From positions 31,532,332 to 31,592,331 of the forward strand of contig NC_135549.1 in assembly GCF_964340395.1 (NCBI RefSeq): a stretch of 60,000 bases of DNA. The letters run 5' to 3'. Below are positions 46,161 through 55,100 of the stretch, one piece after another (within the stretch, counting starts at the first letter, position 1; each line of letters opens with the position of its first letter). Position numbers and translations under genes: made by a program. The notes beneath the pieces are model-generated. The model was not told the DNA's origin and ran no database searches. It was given only the letters and a program-made list of their open reading frames with translations. Origin of the DNA: Glandiceps talaboti. Lineage: Eukaryota; Hemichordata; Enteropneusta; Spengelidae.

Positions 46161-49100
46161 TTTTTTACTTATACCTTGACCATGGCTGCTTCCACTGAGC
46201 AATCAGGAAGTCCATCTTCCCAGGGTCTGTCCATCATATCAGCTGTTAGATATGCCATACTCTCCATTGCATATGCCTTCAATGCCATGTTGGCAAACTT
46301 TTCCTGGATCAGTCCAAACTGACTGAGTTTCTTATCAAACTGTTTCCTTGTACAGACATGCTCCGCTGTCATTGCTACATTAATTAACATGCACAAGAAT
46401 GTTATGTCGTAAATTTGACAGGATGGACATGACAAAGTAACTTGTGATTAACTTAATATACTTATTGTTTAAGACATTGAGAAGTCACTCTTAATCTCAT
46501 TTGTGGCCTGATTAGATTGTAAGGAGGTTGATTCAGACAAACATTTAACAACCCTAATACTTAATGTTACGGTAGTTTTCACTTTTATTGGTCTATGCAG
46601 CATAACATGTATTTGAAATGCAACCATAGTGGTGAATTGCTGACTCAATAGTTATTACAGCTCATCAGTAACTTACCTATAAGTTTTCTCAACATACTGG
46701 CTACTGCACTTCCCATACTGAATCTGCCACTGTTTAATATATTCATAGCTATCTTGAATCCCCCTCCAACTTCACCAATAACATTTTCCAGTGGAACAGG
46801 AGTATTATCAAAATGAACCTCACATGCTGGTTAAACAAAATGAATGAATGACACAGACTATCAAAAGTTAGCAACTACTATGACAGGTGCCTATTCATCT
46901 CCTTTAATTAAGTTGGAAACATGTCGCAATGACTCGTTATTAGATACTAGTAAGACATGTATGTATTCATTAATGTCCAATGTCGGATCAGGACAAATAC
47001 AGCTGTCAGACAGAATGACAAAAAGTTGGTCCTGAACAAAAGAATATTCAGATTCAACCTATATGCAATTCTCTTGTTATAAAGCTGTAGTAACGTTACT
47101 GTTAACACATAACAACTTGACATGTATGATGTATAGTATTAATTCAGAGTCCTCTCCAAGCCTTCACAGAGTGATGGGTTCCACCATAGACAGTGGACTG
47201 GAAATCTCCCCTCCACTGTCTATGGTTCCAACCTACAATGAAACGGTTATGTTCTTTTGTTATGCACGATTATCATAACTGTTATTATTTTGGGGGAGGA
47301 ATCCAGTATCACGTTCATTAACCATAAACCATAACTCCAACTTACCATCAGTATAAAATAATCAACTTACTATTTGATCCCCTAATTCCAAGTTTATCTT
47401 ATAAAATAATCAACTTACTATTTGATCCCCTAATTCCTAGTTTATCTTCTGGTTTACCACTTGATACTCCACCAAATGCTCTCTCTACAATGAATGCTGT
47501 CACCTTGTCTTTCTTTTCACCCTGTTGGAAAAATATTCAAGTCAACCAAATGGCATGATGTTTGTTACTGGAAAGTGAATATTGTAGTTCCAGTATGTTT
47601 AGAACTGATTGTATTTCTTGTTTACCTACATGTAGTAGTAAAAAGGATAATATACTAGTATAAAGGTGAACAAAGGTTAGGCTGGTTTAGTCCTAGCTTC
47701 AATAGTTGATGTCTACTATAAAGTCACATAAACTCACTTTCATCAACTCTACATCGCACAACTTCTCTCTCTCAAAATTAGACTCAGAGAAATAAAATTA
47801 GCCATGAATAGACATACTGTATACTGCAGTAGAGAATTAGCCATGAATAGACGTACTGTATACTGCAGTAGAGAATTAGCCATGAATAGACCTACTATAT
47901 ACTGCAGTAGAGAATTAGCCATGAACAGATACAGTACTGTATACTGCAGTAGAGAATTAGCCATGAACCGATGTAGTACTGTATACTGCAGTAGAGAATT
48001 AGCCATGAACAGACGTACTGTATACTGCAGTAGAGAATTAGCCATGAATAGACCTACTATATACTGCAGTAGAGAATTAGCCATGAATAGACCTACTATA
48101 GTAGAGAATTAGCCATGAATAGACCTCCTATATACTGCAGTAGAGAATTAGCCATGAATAGACCTACTGTATACTGCATTAGAGAATTAGCCATGAATAG
48201 ACCTACTATATACTACAGTAGAGACTTAGCCATGAATAGACCTACTATAGTAGAGAATTAGCCATGAATAAACCTACTATATACTGCAGTAGAGAATTAG
48301 CCATGAATAGACCTACTATAGTAGAGAATTAGCCATGAATAGACCTACTATATACTGCAGTAGAGAATTAGCCATGAATAGACCTACTATAGTAGAGAAT
48401 TAGCCATGAATAGACCTACTATATACTGCAGTAGAGAATTAGCCATGAATAGACCTACTATAGTAGAGAATTAGCCATGAATAAACCTACTATATACTGC
48501 AGTAGAGAATTAGCCATGAATAGACCTACTATAGTAGAGAATTAGCCATGACTAGACATACTGTATACTGCAGTAGAGAATTAGCCATGAATAGACGTAC
48601 TGTATACTGCAGTAGAGAATTAGCCATGAATAGACCTACTATATACCACATTAGAGAATTAGCCATGAACAGACATACTGTATACTGCAGTAGAGAATTA
48701 GCCATGAACCGATGTAGTACTGTATACTGCAGTAGAGAATTAGCCATGAACAGATGTACTGTATACTGCAGTAGAGAATTAGCCATGAATAGACGTACTG
48801 TATACTGCAGTAGAGAATTAGCCATGAACAGACGTACTGTATACTGCAGTAGAGAATTAGCCATGAATAGACGTACTGTATACTGCAGTAGAGAATTGCC
48901 ATGAACAGAAGTACTATATACTACAATACAGAATTAGCCATGACTAGACATACTGTATACTGCAGTAGAGAATTAGCCATGAACAGATGTAGTACTGTAT
49001 ACTGCAGTAGAGAATTAGCCATGAACAGATGTACTGTATACTGCAGTAGAGAATTAGCCATGAATAGACGTACTGTATACTGCAGTAGAGAATTAGCCAT

Positions 49101-52100
49101 GAACAGACGTACTGTATACTGCAGTAGAGAATTAGCCATGAATAGACGTACTATATACTACAATACAGAATTAGCCATGACTAGACATACTGTATACTGC
49201 AGTAGAGAATTAGCCATGAATAGACGTACTGTATACTGCAGTAGAGAAGTAGCCATGAATAGACCTACTATATACTGCAGTAGAGAATTAGCCATGAATA
49301 GACATACTGTATACTGCAGTAGAGAATTAGCCATGAATAGACGTACTGTATACTGCAGTAGAGAATTAGCCATGAATAGACATACTGTATACTGCAGTAG
49401 AGAATTAGCCATGAATAGACGTACTGTATACTGCAGTAGAGAATTAGCCATGAATAGACATACTGTATACTGCAGTAGAGAATTAGCCATGAATAGACGT
49501 ACTGTATACTGCAGTAGAGAATTAGCCATGAATAGACATACTGTATACTGCAGTAGAGAATTAGCCATGAACAGACATACTATATACTGCAGTAGAGAAT
49601 TAGCCATGAATAGACATACTGTATACTGCAGTAGAGAATTAGCCATGAACAGACGTACTGTATACTGCAGTAGAGAATTAGCCATGAACAGACGTACTGT
49701 ATACTGCAGTAGAGAATTAGCCATGAATAGATGTACTGTATACTGCAGTAGAGAAGCCTGTGGGTATTCAATCATGATTTAATACATCAGCACTGCAGTG
49801 CCGCTATCTATCAGTCAGTCTATTTGTTTCTACCTAGGGCTATGCAGTAGGGAAATGGGGATTATAAGGCCATGCAAAGTAGAAACGATAAATGCAAGTG
49901 TTAAAGCTCAAAAAAATCATACTGTGCAATCACACACTTTTGTGTACAAGGAAGGGCCATGCCTACAACTACAAATCATTTGCATACAGGTATGCAATAA
50001 TGGTTCCAGTGTTGCATTGCAGTGCAAACACCACCACCATGTGTACCCGGTATGTACTGTTACAAGGTAATCACTGGTCAATGTTTTTTCTAAGGTTGGG
50101 GAATTTGGGAACCTAGGTAATACTAGTATGACATGTGAACCCCTGATTTTACCTACTTACCGACTTTAGCAAAAACACTGCCTTGATCATGTATGTAATG
50201 GATGGCATACTAACCTTTTCTGTTACTTCAGTTTTTGCAAATACCGTAAAAACATCAGCTATGCCACCATTGGTAATCCAGATCTATTACAAACAAATAA
50301 ACTTAATGAGGCACAAGTGGTATACTATGTTGCTCATTTCATGTGAAATTTATTGACAACAGAAAACAGTTTGATAACCATTGATTATTTTCTTGAGGAA
50401 GAAAATATAAGGGTCAGCAAAAATGAATTTAAATCTAAAATTCCATTTCATATGTTACATGTACATAGTAAAATCACACATAACAAACATACAAGTATTT
50501 AATGCCATATTTGATACAACATAAAATTCCTGGATTGTGTTGCTTTAACTCTCACTGTGTGTTACAATGACTAACCTTCTGATGTCAATTAATCTGTAAC
50601 AACATACAGGAGTGTAAACTTCAAAGGTAACTGCCTTACTTACTTTTCCACCATTTAATAAAAAATGTTTGCCATCTTCACTAAGGGTTGCTCTAGTCTG
50701 AATGGATGCTGCATCACTTCCACTGACATAATTGATGGAAAAGAAGGTAAAAAATTGTAAGTTTTACAAATAAACTAATGTTTTATGTATACCAATACAG
50801 CTAGTGTTGTTAATCTAAAACATGCTACAAGAAATATTTCACAAATATAAAATTACATTTTGTAATCATTCTTTTATAAATAGGAGTATTTTCATAACAA
50901 TACTTCATCACAGTAAAATATTTAACTGAGAGTCAGACAAGTACCTAACCTTTCAACCTACTATTTCATATTCTGAATTTTATGAAAAATGTGGTGGCCA
51001 TTAAGCTGAACTATCATAACGGTCAAGAAATTGTGATGCACATATTGAACTACAGTATTTGACAATTGTGCCAGGTTTGGTTGAAAGCAGTCTATGCATA
51101 TCAGAGGATAACATGACCATTGAGAGAATTTTGGGTCATTTGACCTTGTAAATATAGAGGTCAAGGTTAAAGATGAAGGCCTCATTACAAAGTTCATCAT
51201 ACATGTACATAACATAGGTGTAGACATGGATTCAGTCTTTCTTTCTATAAACTCATCTATAAAGTTCTGTCAACTTTCTAACTCACCTACAAGGTTCTGT
51301 CAACTTTCTAACTCACCTACTAGGTTCTGTCAACTTTCTAACTCACCTACTAGGTTCTGTCAACTTTCTAACTCACCTACTAGGTTCTGTCAAATTTCTA
51401 ACTCACCTACTAGGTTCTGTCAACTTTCTAACTCACCTACTAGGCTCTGTTAAGCAAAATGCTGCTGTATGTTCACCTGTAGCCAGCTTGGGTAAATACT
51501 TGGCCTTTTGTTGTGGATTGCCAGCCAGTAAAATACCCTACAAAGAGACAAAAATAAGAAATAACATTCACATGTATCAGTTTCATTTGTTGTATGTACA
51601 ATACATGTAATATATTGCAAGTAATAAGTATTTCTTTACAAACCTTTGACGTCCTAAAAATAAATAAATACTTGTTATAAAAATTGATGTAAATGCTTAT
51701 CATATTACTTTAGTTTAGACAAAGATTACATCATACCAGTACCAGTACTTTGGTTGATATGCCTATGGAGGGAGATATAGTACAAAGTACATGCATGTAC
51801 TGATATATCATAAAGAAAACTACTATATACATACATACATGTATATCGTGTATCACGCTATGTTAGTAATAAGTAACGCCCTAATTTGTGTATCACTATC
51901 AACACTCTCTCCATATTGCTTTGGTTTGGACATCCTGTGAAATCCTATTGATAGTAAGATGACATTGTAGGAACGTACATGGGAGGGTCTATGGTATAAA
52001 GTAGAAGAAATAAAAACAGTGCCCCAAGTGGTAAATGACAAAACTTATTTATGTTGTCACTCACTGTTTCTCGTGCTGACTAGATTTGACAACTATAAGT

Positions 52101-55100
52101 TTGTTATGTTATCAGCAGCCATACTAAAAACATTTTTTAAAATTCAGAATTGAATAATTCAGAACACCAAAATGTCATTATATTTTTATGTTATATTACT
52201 GTAACAATTCTTTTTATTTAATGTTATGCATCGATATCCTTTTCATCTTATCACGGCTTTGACTATGTCTGACAAGATAAATGTATAAATGTTATTACAC
52301 ACACCTCTGAAGTATTGAACACACAGCCTTAGGAAATTTGCATCAGTGCAGTAAGGAATTATACATACAAATGCACAGCAGATATGACCTTCCTGCACTG
52401 ACGTGATAATAACACACTTCTATAAGTGATATCATAGGTATGACTCACTGTTTAGCCAATGCAATGAACTTGAGACTGACCCACCTTAAGTCCAATGGCT
52501 TGATGTGCAGCTAACATGACACCAATAGAGGCATCAGATGACACAACTTCACCAATTCTGGCATACTTAGTACTGTTCAGACCAAGGCCACCTGTTGAAA
52601 AGTTCAATTGTATCATAAAGATAGAATTGATGTAAGTGTGATTGCTTTATGATAATTTCAATTAAAGCTAGTACTTGACAAGAGACCTGATCAGTACCCA
52701 CAAGTCATACCTACCAGTACCAGTACTTGACAGGAGACCTTACCAGCACCCACAACTCATACCTACCAGTACTTGACAAGAGACCTTACCAGCAACCACC
52801 AGTCTTACCTACTTGACAGGAAACCTTACCAGCACCCACAACTCATACCTACCAGTACTTGACAGGAGACCTTACCAGCAACCACCAGTCTTACCTACTT
52901 GACAGGAAACCTTACCAGCACCCACAACTCATACCTACCAGTACTTGACAAGAGACCTTACCAGCAACCACCAGTCTTACCTACTTGACAGGAAACCTTA
53001 CCAGCACCCACAACTCATACCTACCAGTACTTGACAAGAGACCTTACCAGCAACCACCAGTCTTACCTACTTGACAGGAAACCTTACCAGCACCCACAAC
53101 TCATATCTACCAGTACTTGACAAGAGACCTTACCAGCAACCACCAGTCTTACCTACTTGACAGGAAACCTTACCAGCACAAACAATTCATATCTACCAGT
53201 ACTTGACAGGAAACCTTACCAGCACCCACAACTCATATCTACCAGTACTTGACAGGAGACCTTACCAGCACAAACAATTCATATCTACCAGTACTTGACA
53301 GGAAACCTTACCAGCACAAACAATTCATATCTACCAGTACTTGACAGGAAACCTTACCAGCACCCACAACTCATATCTACCAGTACTTGACAGGAGACCT
53401 TACCAGCACAAACAATTCATATCTACCAGTACTTGACAGGAAACCTTACCAGCACAAACAATTCATATCTACCAGTACTTGACAGGAAACCTTACCAGCA
53501 CCCACAACTCATACCTACCAGTACTTGACAGGAAACCTTACCAGCACCCACAACTCATACCTACCAGTACTTGACAGGAAACCTTACCAGCAACCACAAC
53601 TCATACCTACCAGTACTTGACAGGAAACCTTACCAGCACCCACAACTCATACCTACCAGTACTTGACAGGAAACCTTACCAGCACCCACAACTCATACCT
53701 ACCAGTACTTGACAGGAAACCTTACCAGCACCCACAACTCATACCTACCAGTACTTGACAGGAAACCTTACCAGCACCCACAACTCATACCTACCAGTAC
53801 TTGACAGGAAACCTTACCAGCACCCACAACTCATACCTACCAGTACTTGACAGGAAACCTTACCAGCAACCACAACTCATACCTACCAGTACTTGACAGG
53901 AGACCTTACCAGCACCCACAACTCATATCTACCAGTACTTGACAGGAAACCTTACCAGCACAAACAATTCATATCTACCAGTACTTGACAGGAGACCTTA
54001 CCAGCACCCACAACTCATACCTACCAGTACTTGACAGGAAACCTTACCAGCACCCACAACTCATATCTACCAGTACTTGACAGGAAACCTTACCAGCACA
54101 AACAATTCATATCTACCAGTACTTGACAGGAAACCTTACCAGCACAAACAATTCATATCTACCAGTACTTGACAGGAAACCTTACCAGCACAAACAATTC
54201 ATATCTACCAGTACTTGACAGGAAACCTTACCAGCACCCACAACTCATACCTACCAGTACTTGACAAGAGACCTTAACAGCACCCACAACTCATCTCTAC
54301 CAGTACTTGACAGGAGACCTTACCAGCAACTACCAGTCTTACCTACATTTGTACTTGACAGGAGACCACAACCACAAGTCATATCTACATGTACTTGTCT
54401 GTCCTAATACCAGATGTTTAGGTAAAACAGTTTATATACCTTAGGCTACTTACCATAATCTTCTGGGATTTGTTGACCAAACAATCCTAAATCTTTAATT
54501 CCTTGTAGGGTTTTCTCATCAATCACACCATTCACATCAATTGCCTTGGAATCAACTGAAAAAAGATGTGAAGGAATTAAACTAGGGACGTTATTTTTCC
54601 AATCTAGTGGTTTTGTTTTTTCTTGACTCATAGACAGAAAGTAAATACAGAATTAAATGTCGCCGATCAGCGATCTCCAGAACAATGTTCTGTTCAGTCA
54701 TAGCCCCTACACCCTCTTGTGTAGGGTCTATGGTTCAGTAGCACTGTATGGCTAAAGCACACGATAGGCATGGTCTCTTCTACATCTGGATACCCCATGC
54801 AGCAGAAACAAGGACTGGTAATATGACTGAACCGCATGATGTGTGAGTGCAAGTGTGGCATACATTTGTACTAGAGTATATGCAGCCACACTTTCATAAG
54901 CATATAGTGAATGAAAGTGCAGCAGAAAACTCTGCAAGCATGGGTGCAAATAGCCCTTGAGTACTCACACTGGAAGTCACATGACATGGGGTTGTTATTA
55001 TATGTTTAACAGCAAATTTCCATAAAAATGATTCTCTTCATTCACATGTTTTCAAGTACAATGAATGATCAAGCCTTCATATGCATATTATTTGCATATT

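Noticed and set aside
45830-46198. Cys-Val and Thr-His repeat frames
   Set aside because: Translations of CA/CATA microsatellites.
48901-49782. 293-codon plus-strand open frame and matching minus-strand frames
   Set aside because: Entirely translation of the 39-bp minisatellite; the peptide repeats every 13 residues and shows no independent coding signal.
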